A DNA stretch of 64,000 bases from Tridacna crocea (lineage: Eukaryota; Mollusca; Bivalvia; Cardiida; Cardiidae). Position 1 is the stretch's first letter. The number at the start of each line of letters is the position of its first letter. Shown here one piece after another: positions 35,901-44,664 of this stretch. The notes below the pieces were generated by a model. The model saw only the letters and a program-made list of their open reading frames with translations, did not search any database and was not told where the DNA came from. The translations under genes and the position numbers were made by a program. The stretch lies in the NCBI GenBank assembly GCA_943736015.1, contig OX031058.1, positions 14,595,001-14,659,000 on the forward strand, in the 5' to 3' direction.

Positions 35901-36934
35901 TCAACATACTCAAAATGACCTTTCAGCCACAAGTATTAATTGTAGAATGCAATTTTCGTACACTAGTAGGAAAACAATGTAGCTAAATGGACAAATGGTA
36001 CCTGACAAGCACCCAGGGCTCATTATTTCTCCTTTTAAAAATCATAAAAAAGTTAAAAGCATTTGCATAAAAACAAAAGGAAGTGACTAATCGATGAATA
36101 AGTACTTCAATTTATTACCGTAACAGTGAGTAGAACACGATAAGAGCGTAACACTATTCAACAATTTTAACCCATTACCACACAATCCCTACTTTTGACG
36201 CCCCTGAGAAAGAAGCCTTTTGAAAACACTGTAGGAATAGGAGAAAATGCTGGTAACCAGCATTTTCTCCTTTTCCCACAGTGTTTTCTACCCTTCCCAG
36301 AACACATTTCATTTTTTCAGTCACCTTTATTTTGTCGTCTGCAAATGCTTTAAATTTGAACCAGTCTATCTTTTGTCGTGTAGTAAAGAGTTAAGATGCT
36401 TCAGTTTCGTCATATGAGTAAATTGCTTCTGTCACATCGGTTAGGTACCGTCAAGGTGACGATCCACTTTGATAAGTTGGGCTCTGCAATTATTGCCGAA
36501 GAACATTTTTTGAAATTCGACAAATATCCCAGCACATTAGATGAGGATCCAAGCTGGTATCATACATGTATGTACGATCCCTGATCCAACCTTGGGACTC
36601 GTACACATTTACTATTCCCACCCACTCTTGTATAAATCACATCGGAGCAGAAAAGACCGATTGCACGCTGATAGTGAAAAAAGTGTAATGGCCTTCGTGT
36701 ATGGGTGAAACATCTAGAACACGCCGAAAAGTAATATCAATTATATATACGTAGGCGTTTCACATGTATAATAAACACACAGATGTATAGCAACGCAAAG
36801 CTTCCGCAGACGATATACAGGTAATAGAAAAAAATACATATTCCATACCCTGGCACAATTTGCATTCCGAGTTTAAAAAATCCATCATTAGAATCCCTCA
36901 ATCGTTCCATCAGCTGCTCCCGTAGGGTAGCCAT
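23851..36934 (-). CDS. Large RS-rich C2H2 zinc-finger protein, two exons
   Basis: Exon 1 (36934-36849) and exon 2 (29944-23851) join in phase to give about 2059 residues; the intron is 6.9 kb. Most of the protein is low-complexity, charged and Ser/Lys/Asn-rich, with scattered Lys-rich clusters likely to act in nuclear import. One C2H2-like finger (RCYNCFDLFF...RVSH) lies near residue 940. A Cys-rich pair of motifs (KHCKSIDTC, CRCDSCRK) flanks an RS-type Arg/Ser region at about 1590-1670. Four fingers follow at the C terminus (about 1856-1877, 1883-1905, 1962-1983, 2021-2042). Each keeps two Cys and two His. Nuclear DNA/RNA binding or an RNA-processing role is inferred from the RS region plus fingers. 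I do not recognise an orthologue. The gene is free of MITEs inside its coding exons. Confidence 0.85.
30055..30306. repeat. Family F copy in zinc-finger intron
   Basis: GACTCAGATCAGCCTAGCCG and AGGCTGACCTGGTCGAAAC arms, then ATTCTCTACATGTCAAAGG and CCCCTTTTCGTAGAGCTCAG. Diverged. Confidence 0.5.
30307..30494. mobile_element. TTAA-3 MITE, internal deletion at hairpin
   Basis: TTAACCCTTTACTCCATAGA to GCGTAAAGGGTTAA. The text passes from GAAATTGCTCG straight to TTTTCTGTGCTATC, so one arm is missing. Confidence 0.82.
30852..31081. mobile_element. TTAA-1 MITE (CCCTTTCCC type), complete
   Basis: TTAACCCTTTCCCAAACAAT to GTTTGGGAAAGAGTTAA, with slightly imperfect hairpin arms (AATGCGGG against CCCACAATG). 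Confidence 0.82.
31573..31725. mobile_element. TTAA-1 fragment, highly diverged
   Basis: AACCCTATCCCAAACAATGC start and a shortened hairpin GAAAGAAAGCATTTCTTGCTTTC region. Confidence 0.45.
31792..32012. mobile_element. TTAA-2 MITE, complete
   Basis: TTAACCCTTTGCCGACTC to AGCAGGATAAGGGTTAA. Central hairpin GTGTAGATCAAGATCAGACT with GCAGTCTGATCTTGGATCTA as partner. The family also starts CCC after TTAA. Confidence 0.85.
32040..32385. mobile_element. Two merged TTAA-1 copies
   Basis: A left half with its own hairpin arm (TTGTGGGAAAAGGAGAAAAT) runs into a second copy (AATCCTTTACCAAACCATCC through GTCGTTTGATAATAGAGTTAA). Confidence 0.6.
32600..32900. repeat. TTAA-2 and TTAA-1 remnants
   Basis: AAGTCTGATCTTCATCTACA and AGTCCAAAAAAGGTC from TTAA-2, then a TTAA-1 remnant (AAACATTGTGGGAAAGGA, TTTCCTACCATGTTTTCTA). 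Confidence 0.5.
32992..33219. mobile_element. TTAA-1 MITE, complete
   Basis: TTAACTCATTACCAAACGAC to GTGTGGTAATGGGCTAA; right TTAA mutated to CTAA. Confidence 0.82.
33370..33446. repeat. 36-bp-arm hairpin unrelated to TTAA families
   Basis: The left arm contains GTTGTGGGTACTCATTAG, five bases (CATCA) form the loop, and the right arm is complementary with a single mismatch over 36 bp. It lies in the zinc-finger gene intron. Confidence 0.85.
34048..34276. mobile_element. TTAA-1 MITE, complete
   Basis: TTAACCCTTTCCCACACGAC to GTTTGGGAATGGGTTAA. It has a CCAGCTGGGTAG left half with a CCCGTAAAAACC right half, so it mixes two end-types. A separate right-end scrap (34277-34354) abuts it. Confidence 0.8.
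34453..34640. mobile_element. TTAA-2 MITE, right end lost
   Basis: TTAACCCTGGCTGCTTAGCG start and hairpin AGATCAGACTGCACAGCACA with partner; the AGCAGGATAAGGG end is absent. Confidence 0.7.
34921..35155. mobile_element. TTAA-1 MITE (CCCTTTCCC type), complete
   Basis: TTAACCCTTTCCCAAACGGC to GTTTGGGAAAGGGTTAA, with a short insertion in the right hairpin arm (CATTTAATTTTTTCTCC). Confidence 0.82.
35181..35365. repeat. 92-bp tandem duplication
   Basis: ACGTCAGTTRCATTTWCT and CCTATGTCAATTTCAAGAAA occur at 35181 and 35273; the second unit has a small insertion (AACAGAATC). Confidence 0.75.
35490..35815 (+). mobile_element. tRNA-derived SINE, worn head
   Basis: GAGAGCGTAGGGCTCGTAAT head remnant, then CTTTCGGATGTCCTTAAACC, CCCGTGTGGCGGTGCTGTAC, ATTAAAAGAACCAGGC and tail GGCGACGATAAATAAAGG. 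Same family as 39971-41185. Confidence 0.65.
36167..36394. mobile_element. TTAA-1 MITE (CCCATTACC type), complete
   Basis: TTAACCCATTACCACACAAT to GTGTAGTAAAGAGTTAA, in the intron of the zinc-finger gene. Confidence 0.85.
36849..36934 (-). CDS. Zinc-finger gene exon 1 (start codon)
   Basis: The ATG at 36934 has a favourable context (AACATGG). Twenty-eight codons follow (MATLREQLMERLRDSNDG...), then GG before a GTATGG donor. The two leftover bases pair with the first base of exon 2 to give Gly. The reading continues as FTRKINPINYFG, which looks like uninterrupted coding sequence. The exact phase match across 6.9 kb is the main support. Confidence 0.68.
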
Positions 36935-37412
36935 GTTCCACCTCAAATGTAAGACGATAAGTCATCGGTATTCGGGTGTATAAGATGAGAATAGGGCTTT
37001 ACACTTGACCTATTTCATATACAAGTTTTGCTACAAGTGGTGTCTGTATAAACATAACTGCACCTTCTCTTATCCGCAGTGTGGGGCATGTAGGCCTGCT
37101 CTGAACCCTGAACGACCTCTCAACAGTAATTTAAATCTTGATGTTTGTCACTCTAACAGATGTCTCAATTAGAGTAGTTGGTGATGGTCTTGTACGGACT
37201 GCTAACCATGAGGTGCACGCAATTATCGGGGCTATGTGATTACGTAACAGAAGGAAATATTGATGGGTAATAAAAGATAAAAAGCCAGTGGCCGTAAAAC
37301 TGTCAAAAATATGTTAACGATATCAGTATGTGACACCCTCGGGCCCCGATTTCTTCGGTATGAACCCTTTACCTTTATAATTCTGTCTTTTTTGTATTCC
37401 AATGCATTTGAA
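36935..37412. other. Presumed 5' flank of zinc-finger gene
   Basis: It lies directly upstream of the start codon and is free of recognised repeats, unlike its surroundings. No convincing TATA box or transcription start could be assigned. Confidence 0.35.
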
Positions 37413-37642
37413 TTTACCCTTAGGCTGCAAAATGCGACTCAAAAAAACATTTTTGAGGACAGTTTAGATAAAGATCAGACTGCACAGAACGTGCAGTCTG
37501 ATCTGTGACCTATACTGTCCGTTCTGACATACCCCTCCCCCCCCCGCAAAAAAAGCCCTTTAAAATAGCAAAATTTGGGCTTTTAAAATTGGCTTGGAAT
37601 TAAAAATTGTCATTTCATTTATTTAGCAATGTAAAGTTTTAA
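37413..37642. mobile_element. TTAA-2 MITE, diverged
   Basis: TTTACCCTTAGGCTGC start, perfect inner hairpin GATCAGACTGCACAGAACGT and partner, and end AGCAATGTAAAGTTTTAA. A C-run lies in the middle. Confidence 0.75.
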
Positions 37643-37950
37643 TGTGACACAAATAATGGGCCTTTTTTTTTTCAATTTCAAACAAAGAAAAAATTGCGAG
37701 AAATAGACAAAATGTTGAATAACAGCATGCTATTACCGAAGTATTTTCAATAGTTCTCATAGTAAGGATAGGTGATACTCGGTGTTGTTACTTGGTGAAG
37801 GGTTATGTTTACGATTATTTAAGTTCTCATTGAGTCATCATATTTGACAAGCTGCCGATTTCAAACTGTTAGAAGGGCTTGGTAAATTGTTTTCAGAGTG
37901 AAAAAAAAAATCCCTCTTGATGGATCACCCTTTGATGCTATTGAATAAAA

Positions 37951-38163
37951 TTAACTTATTTTAGACTGGTTCAAGTTGAAAGCATTTGCAGACGACAAAA
38001 TAAAATTGACTGAAAATTTGAAATTTGTATTGTGAAGGATAGAAAACATTGTGGGAAAAGGAGAAAATGCTGGTTACCAGCATTTTCTCCTTTTCCCACA
38101 ATGTTTTCTAAAGTTTTTTTTCTCTGGGACGTCAAAAGTAGGGATTGTGTGGTAATGGGTTAA
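37951..38163. mobile_element. TTAA-1 MITE, left terminal repeat lost
   Basis: TTAACTTATTTTAGACTGG start without the CTTTACCAAAC segment; perfect hairpin; GTGTGGTAATGGGTTAA end. Confidence 0.8.
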
Positions 38164-38576
38164 GCAAACAGAAATGAACTGGTGGGTCTACGATTTCATT
38201 TCCCTGATTTTTTTTCCCTTTTCCTGTCTTTACAAAGAAAATGAAAATGCTTTACCCGAAATCTAAAATTTCGTTTTTATTTTCCTGTCTGTTTTTTCTT
38301 TCACAATAAACAAGAAGAAATTGTTAGTTTGAGCCATGCTCGGGCAAAAGGGGGCTTAATGCATCCTTTTGCTGCATTATATCAAGCAAGCAACAAGGTT
38401 TCAGTTACCACATTTTTCTTAGAGTTTTCAGTTTTACTTTCACTTTCCTTCACTTTTCTTTATTTCTGTAAGTACACACATGAAGTTGAGGTAAATTATC
38501 TGATAAAAAAACGCTTTACATGTAGCTTTGTTTATCAGCTCGTTTTTTCTTTTCATAGAAATTAAGAGATAAAATT

Positions 38577-38805
38577 AAAAACCTTTATCACGCAATCCGA
38601 TTTTGAACAACCATTGAGGGAAAAGGCCTTTTGAAAACATTGAGGGAAAAGGAGAAAATGCTGGTAACTAGCATTTTCTTCTTTTCCCAACAATGTTTTC
38701 TGCCATTTCAGAAAGGAAAATTTCAGCGTGTTGGATTTGTTTTCTGAAAATGCTTTCAATTTGTATCGCTCTGGAAAAGTTTCCTGTTGATAGTGTGTAA
38801 CAGTA
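38577..38805. mobile_element. TTAA-1 MITE, diverged
   Basis: CCTTTATCACGCAATCCG start, hairpin GAGAAAATGCTGGTAACTAGC, worn right end. Confidence 0.6.
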
Positions 38806-38930
38806 TAGCCCGTTTAATCCAACAGAGATGGTATATTGTTCAGGCAAGACGATGAGACAACTGAAAGATAAGATTTCTAAAGTAAAACATATTTACTGTA
38901 TGTCAACCGGACTGAGGCATAGAACTTTTC

Positions 38931-39120
38931 TTAACTCTACCAAACGACAAAAATTTTGGCTTGTCTGAAAATTCAAAATTTGTTTTGTGAAGGGTAGAAA
39001 AGATTGTGGGAAAAGGAGAAAATGCTGGTTACCAACATTTTCTCCTTTTCCCCTGTAATGTATTCTAAAGACCTCTTTCTCAGGGTCGTCAAAAGTAGGG
39101 ATTTTGTGGTAATAGGTTAA
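38931..39120. mobile_element. TTAA-1 MITE, first of a three-copy row
   Basis: TTAACTCTACCAAACGACAA to GTGGTAATAGGTTAA, with a deletion in the left half. Its right TTAA is also the left TTAA of the next copy. Confidence 0.82.
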
Positions 39121-39345
39121 CTCTTTACCACACGAGAAAATTTTAGACCGGTCCAAATTGAAAGCATTTGCAGACGACAAAATAAAGGTGACTGAAAAAT
39201 TGAAATTTGTTCTGGGAAGGGTAGAAAACACTGTGGGAAAAGGAGAAAATGCTGGTTACCAGCATTTTCTCCTTTTCCCACAGTGTTTTCAGAAAGCTTC
39301 TTTCTCAGGGGCGTCAAAAGTAGGGATTGTGTGGTAATGGGTTAA
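39117..39345. mobile_element. TTAA-1 MITE, second of a three-copy row
   Basis: TTAACTCTTTACCACACGAG to GTGTGGTAATGGGTTAA. Arms carry the paired CACTGTGGG / CCCACAGTG. It shares TTAA on both sides. Confidence 0.88.
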
Positions 39346-39570
39346 CCCATTACCACTTGAGAAAATTTTAGACTGGTCCAAATTGAAAGCATTTGCAGAC
39401 GACAAAATGAAGGTGACTGAAAAATAGAAATTTGTTCTGGGAAGGGTAGAAAACACTGTGGGAAAAGAAGAAAATGCTGGGTACCAGCATTTTCTTCTTT
39501 TCCCACAGTGTTTTCAAAAGGCTTCTTTCTCAGGGGCGTCAAAAGTAGGGATTGTGTGGTAATGGGTTAA
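39342..39570. mobile_element. TTAA-1 MITE, third of a three-copy row
   Basis: TTAACCCATTACCACTTGAG to GTGTGGTAATGGGTTAA. It closely resembles the second copy; both arms carry the AAGAAG / CTTCTT pair and the centre is GGGTACC. Confidence 0.88.
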
Positions 39571-39733
39571 AGCCGTTCAACAATACCTGAGCTATAGCAG
39601 AATGGTTCAACAATACTTGAGGTTATTGTAAAGAGTTCACAAGGCAGATTGTTTGGTACACCATGTTATATGCTTGATAACTAAGCACTTTCTTGAGGCT
39701 ATAAAAGCCCGGCGATATTGCTAAACGACAGAG

Positions 39734-39958
39734 GGGTCCTGTGTGGCTCAGTGGTAAAGTGTAGGACTCGTGACCTGGAGGTCCCAGGTTCGAGCCTCGC
39801 TGGCTCCACTGGGTTTTTTTCACAGGAGTGTCCTTGGGCAAGACACTTCAGAGCCTAGCCTAGTACTGGTGAAACCCAGGAAACATGAATATGTGAACTG
39901 TCGCCGTGATATGACTGAAATACTGTTGAAAGCGGCGTAAATCACCATTCAAACAAAT
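39734..39958 (+). mobile_element. tRNA-derived SINE with 11-bp target duplication
   Basis: Head GTGTGGCTCAGTGGTAAAGT and AGGTTCGAGCCTCGC (A and B boxes), body TGTCCTTGGGCAAGACACTT, tail AGCGGCGTAAATCACCATTC. AAACGACAGAG flanks at 39723-39733 and 39959-39969. The body motif is shared by many metazoan SINEs. Confidence 0.85.
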
Positions 39959-39970
39959 AAACGACAGAGA

Positions 39971-40230
39971 ACCAGCCTGCATGGCTCAGTTGGTAGAGCG
40001 CAGGACTCGTGACCATGAAGGTGAGGGTTCCATCCCCACGGCTGGCCTTCTAAAATTACTGATAGTCTTTCGGATTTGACGTTAAACCGAGGTATCGTGT
40101 GACGGCGCTACAAACCTTGCACGTGAAAGAACCAGGCGAAACTTTGGATGGACATCGTTATGTATCTGAATTTCTGAATTACCCTGTAACAATACTGACA
40201 GCCTCGGGGGTGGGGGGGGTGAGTGGAAAC
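39971..40230 (+). mobile_element. tRNA-derived SINE, second family
   Basis: Head GCATGGCTCAGTTGGTAGAG and AGGGTTCCATCCCCACGG, then TTGACGTTAAACCGAGGT, GTGTGACGGCGCTACAAACC and ACGTGAAAGAACCAGGC. Adjacent to the previous SINE. Confidence 0.78.
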
Positions 40231-40344
40231 AGAGAGACCAGCCTGCACAGCTCAGTAGATAGAGCGTAGGACTCGTGATCGTGAGGGTACTGGCCATTTA
40301 AGATTACTAATAGTCTTTCGGATGCGACAGTAAACCGAGGTCCC

Positions 40345-40695
40345 CATTATCTCCCGCTAGATGGCATTCTATAAATACTCGTCTATCCAATACGAGCATC
40401 CTGGTTACAGAACCGAACCACTTTCCTACGCGACAACCGTTACTTTGAATTTAAAACGAAAATAAAGGTTTACTCTATAAAACACTACCTCGTGCAATTC
40501 ACTCTGCTATGATCAGCAGTTCAGAGAAATCTGGAGCTAAAGCTGGTCTCATTTCTCCTCAAACATATTGACAAAAGCTATTTTCAACATTGCTAGTTTA
40601 TAGAGCGTAATATTACAGTCGGCTCGCTTTTGGGGCTAGTGATGCGTCATATAAGACAGTCGAATCTTCGAAGAATATGACATGCGCAGACAACG
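40345..40695. mobile_element. 351-bp DNA element, 10-bp target duplication, inside SINE
   Basis: CATTATCTCCCGCTAGATGG to ATGCGCAGACAACG, flanked by CCGAGGTCCC on both sides (40335-40344, 40696-40705). A second copy in reverse orientation lies at about 56755-57102. Ends show only a weak inverted match (CRTTRTCT). Confidence 0.75.
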
Positions 40696-40751
40696 CCGAG
40701 GTCCCGTGTGACGGTGCTATACACCGAGCACGTTAAAGAAACAGGCGTAAC

Positions 40752-40979
40752 TTAACCCTTTCCCAAATGACAAATTCTAGACTGTCCCAAACTCAAAGTG
40801 TTTGCAGATGACAATTTTGAATTTGATGAGAATGACAGAAAGTTTTCTGATAGGCTAGAAAACACTGTGGGAAAAGGAGAAATTGCTCGTAACGAGCAAT
40901 TTCTCCTTTTCCCACAGTGTTTTCTAAAGACTTGTACTGCAGACACGTAAAAACCAGGGCTTGTTTGGGAAAGAGTTGA
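40752..40979. mobile_element. TTAA-4 MITE inside SINE
   Basis: TTAACCCTTTCCCAAATGAC to GTTTGGGAAAGAGTTGA, with a perfect palindrome GAAATTGCTCGTAACGAGC. The right TTAA has one change. Confidence 0.85.
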
Positions 40980-41107
40980 GATGGGTTTCGTCCTGTATGT
41001 GCACTATCCCCCGTGACAATACTAACAATTTCCAGGGGGCGTCACCCGTATGTGAGACCGGTAGCGACGCTAATTAAACCCAAATTCAATTAATAAACGA
41101 CAGAAGG

Positions 41108-41185
41108 ACCAGCCGGCATAGCTCAGTTGGTAGAGCGTAGGACTCGTGATCATGAGATTGTAGGTTCAATTCCCAGGACTGGCCA
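41108..41185 (+). mobile_element. tRNA-derived SINE head, fourth in the row
   Basis: GCATAGCTCAGTTGGTAGAG and AGGTTCAATTCCCAGGAC; the body stops soon after ACTAGTAGTCCG. Confidence 0.7.
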
Positions 41186-41199
41186 TCTAAAACATTACT

Positions 41200-41820
41200 A
41201 GTAGTCCGTAGTAAAGAGTGAAAAAGGTTGACATTAAACAGTAATAACATAAAAAACGTGATGAGGTAAATACATGCACACGTAGCAGCGGTTCCTTGTG
41301 ATGGTCAAATTGATTTTAAAAAAAGGCAATTCTTCAAAAAATAACTTAATAACTTAATCTATTTTGCATTTCATTTTTTTTGAAACAGAACATTCAAAAT
41401 TCAGAAAAAAAAACACACACACACTTTCTCTCCTCCTCTCTGTCCATCTCGCTCTTAGGTAAACATGTATCACTGCCCCTCTAAGGGACGTACCCATGAT
41501 CCTTTCTTGATATTCTACTTATTGTAGCTCGTAAACTAACCGTGTACATGACATGTATATGTATTTCTAGGCAGAACGTTTCAACCAATCAGATGGCTTG
41601 TCCAAGAACGAAGAAAGGCTTATGAACATGGACTATGTCGTAAGTTATCCTCCTCGTCAAATTATTTTGATATCATAGTAAACATTAAGAGCGAGCGAAA
41701 TAAATTAAAGAATCAAATAAATGTACGTGTAAACAAATAAAAAAAAACAACAGCCAAGACATATGCTCTTGGAAAATCGAGTTCAGTTGCATCTTCGTAA
41801 CATAAAGCAAATCGTGACGT
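41200..41820. other. Intergenic, nothing recognised
   Basis: AT-rich with a short CA/CT run near 41410-41455. No exon or repeat family assigned. Confidence 0.4.
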
Positions 41821-41884
41821 AAGATAGACCCATTTTCCTAAACCCCAACTGAGACATGAGGTAGAATAGTCTTCAAGTTGACAG

Positions 41885-41985
41885 GGAGTGAACTTATTAG
41901 TAGCAGAAAGTTTCGTCCCATGTCAGCCTGCGGGAACTGCGCAGGCTGACATGGGTCGAAACTTTTTGCAAATGTCACAGTATTA
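41885..41985. repeat. Family F palindrome
   Basis: AAAGTTTCGTCCCATGTCAG with near-perfect inverted partner CTGACATGGGTCGAAACTTT. Confidence 0.6.
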
Positions 41986-42784
41986 AACTCGTAATTCACT
42001 GTCCCAACATGTCCTGATAACAACAAACACATATACACGTATTTGGTGCACGCTGTTGGGAGACCAACCGCACGATTTATTACGTAGACTGCATTGTTCA
42101 AATACAATGACTGTAAATAACATTTTTACACAACAGTTATACAGCTGCAGTATTATTGAACATATCAAGTAAACCTGGCCAAACATATACCATAACTTAG
42201 TACTGAATTATCTATTATTATAACATCCTTAATAACATCCTTATGTCTTTAGTGAGTTACATACGTATACAGGAATGTATTATGTAACTAGTACAAACCA
42301 TAAGGAAAGAAGAAGAACTATATTATATAGAAAAAAGAACAAAAAAAAAACGTCCGGTCTCTTGTCGGTCCCAAGGCTGAATGGACTTTAAGTGCATAAC
42401 TTACAGCGCCACCTATCGAAACTTATTCCAACAGGGAAAGCAATTTTCGTCTAATTCGTTATCTCAAACGACGAATAATTACATTTTGTTTGGTCTTGAG
42501 TATATGTCATAGACAGGTAACTAAGCAACTTTATCACAGATTAGTAAGATGAATTAAACTACATACAATGTATGTGTAATCCTTAGGGCACCAAATTAGT
42601 GACAGTCAGACAAATAGACTGTATAACGTATAATACATAATTATGACCCATCACGCAAAAAGGGACTATCTTTGAATCCCGCACATCAATTAGATGAAAA
42701 CAGATCAGCAATATTGAAGGTCAATTTAAGTTGATAATTCAAAAATGATTGTATAACAAGGTATGATGACCACCAAAATGTCAT

Positions 42785-42890
42785 TAAAGCGAAAAGTGCC
42801 AACCCTGGTCAGCCTGCGCAATTCGCGCAGTCTGACCAGGGTTGACACTTTTCGTAGTTTTCAGAAGGTCCCTTTTGCGTGATGGGTAAC
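42785..42890. repeat. Family F/E-type palindrome, near perfect
   Basis: GCGAAAAGTGCCAACCCTGG and CCAGGGTTGACACTTTTCG pair around GCGCAATTCGCGC; tail CCTTTTGCGTGATGGGTAA. Confidence 0.65.
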
Positions 42891-43099
42891 ATAGTACTAG
42901 TAATGTTTGACGTTGGCAAAATACCTGAGCAAAACGAGCATTGGTAACGGAAGCAAAATAGTATAGACACAACAACAACAATGATAATAGTTTTTGAAAG
43001 GGGATGTAAAAAAGTAAGTGAACAATAACAAAAGGAGGACTACTTTTGGACATCCACGCAAATTTAGATAAGAAAATAAACAAATTAGTTTTTTCACTA

Positions 43100-43515
43100 A
43101 TTGAGAAAACCAAACGTGACCTATATAAGGTGTGGAATGATGAGCCTCTGAAAGAGTTGTAAACATTGAGAGAAAAGAAAAAAATGCTGGTAAGCTGTAT
43201 TTTCTCCCTTACTCTCATTGATTCCAAGGGTCTTATACGTTACACAATTCGTTCAGTAGTTTTTATTCGAATCATATCCGAATACTTTATCCTCTTATAT
43301 ACTAGACAAAAAAGTTACAGACATGATCACATCGAGAGCATTTGCAGCAGACAAATTAATCAAAGTTGTTCAAGTCATAAACTGTGTTTATGAAAGGTTA
43401 GACAAATTGTGGAAAAATGGTAAAAATCCTGGCCAGCAGCACTTTCTCATTTTCCAAAGCTTTTTCAAAGGCTGTCTTTCTCATGGTCGTCACGACTAGA
43501 ATTGTTTAGAAATGG
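43100..43515. repeat. Two highly diverged TTAA-1 copies
   Basis: Hairpin remnants AAAAATGCTGGTAAGCTG near 43180 and AAAATCCTGGCCAGCAG near 43425, with faint end motifs. Confidence 0.45.
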
Positions 43516-43736
43516 ATTGACTCTAGGCTGCTATGCGCGACTCACTGGCCTTTTGCGGACAGTGTAGTTCAAGATCAGACTGCACAGAGTGTGCAGTCTG
43601 ACCTTGGATCTACACTATCCAATAAGGAGATATTATCTCCCAAAACATAACTTTGAATTAGCAATGCTGGGTTTTAAATATTGAATTGAAAAAAAAAAAG
43701 ATTTTTTTTTCAGTTATTTAGCAGAGTAAGAGCTAA
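43514..43736. mobile_element. TTAA-2 MITE, nearly complete
   Basis: TTGACTCTAGGCTGCTATGC start, hairpin AGATCAGACTGCACAGAGTG with partner, AGCAGAGTAAGAGCTAA end. Both terminal TTAA are altered. Confidence 0.78.
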
Positions 43737-43987
43737 TCCCTTATATTACCTTTGATTAATAGATGCGTCGGCGACAAAGGTGAAGAACGGACATGTGTCG
43801 CTGCAAGTCCAATATTTACCCTTCAATAAAAGCCTTTTGAAAGTAAAAAGTAGCGAAATGCAAGAAAGAAATGGAGTAGACCAAAGGATTTTTAATTCTC
43901 ATGTAGCAAAATCACAAAAAAGCCGCACTCGTGGAAAAAAAAAATAAAAAAATGATGTCAGTTGACCTGCGATGACTCTATAGATAA

Positions 43988-43993
43988 TTTATT
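43988..43993 (-). promoter_or_regulatory. Candidate polyadenylation signal of Dispatched-like gene
   Basis: AATAAA on the minus strand, about 160 nt beyond the stop codon at 44155. It is the closest hexamer; use is unproven. Confidence 0.4.
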
Positions 43994-44154
43994 CCGAATC
44001 ACTGACGAGGTTCAAATTCTGTACCTTTAATGGGTTTTTCGATATTTCGAATACTGATAATTTGAGGAGAGTTAAATTTTTGAAATTGTAACGTTATGAT
44101 TTCATTGTACCTAAGTTACAACGTGACATCTATTAACTAGTTATAATCTGACTT

Positions 44155-44664
44155 TCATTTAACAATATTTTTATTATCATTTCTATAACTAATCCAATCA
44201 AATAGTCTTTCTTTAAGAACATACAGACTTAAACACCTGCAAGACTGGGAATGTTTAGAATTCTTAGAGTCGGTATCACCTCCAGTTTTGTCTGTTTTGG
44301 ATGAATGACAAGTTTTAGACTTACTTGAGCATGAGACATTTATAGATCCTGAAGTACCCTGTGGTCCTATTAGAGACATAAAAGTAGTGAAACAAAACAA
44401 CGAAAACAAAAGAGAAATTCCCACTGTCGAGATGATGAATAACCCGAACTGGAAAAAGAATTGAATCTGTGCAAACAGCATGAATACAGCCGCACCTATT
44501 GTTGTTATTGCACCGGAAATAACGGACAATCCTATCGACTCGAGCATGCTGCGCACTCGATCTAGACGTCTAGTGGACTCCGACATCCGGTAAGCTTCTG
44601 CGAGATGCACGATATAGTCAACAGACAAACCGACCACCATGCACAAGTTGATAGACTCCAGCAC
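44155..44664 (-). CDS. DISP1-like: Dispatched-like terminal exon, TM10-TM12 and tail
   Basis: The acceptor CTCTTTTCAG opens VLESINLCMVVGLSVDYIVH, with the TM10 Asp in GLSVDY. A hydrophilic connector, two further membrane spans and a short Ser/Lys-rich tail follow, ending YRNDNKNIVK at TAA (44155). Vertebrate DISP1 tails, as recalled, are longer. Confidence 0.9.
   Translation of the reverse strand: MLESINLCMVVGLSVDYIVHLAEAYRMSESTRRLDRVRSMLESIGLSVISGAITTIGAAVFMLFAQIQFFFQFGLFIISTVGISLLFSLFCFTTFMSLIGPQGTSGSINVSCSSKSKTCHSSKTDKTGGDTDSKNSKHSQSCRCLSLYVLKERLFDWISYRNDNKNIVK

Larger units (their letters stand above)
40237..41104 (+). mobile_element. tRNA-derived SINE split by two insertions
   Basis: Head at 40237 (GCACAGCTCAGTAGATAGAG). 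The body resumes at 40696 after one element and at 40976 after a TTAA-4 copy, and ends AATTAATAAACGACAG. Joined text matches 39971-40230. Confidence 0.78.

Noticed and set aside
39734-41185. Functional tRNA genes
   Set aside because: A and B boxes are present, but acceptor stems do not pair and SINE bodies follow directly.
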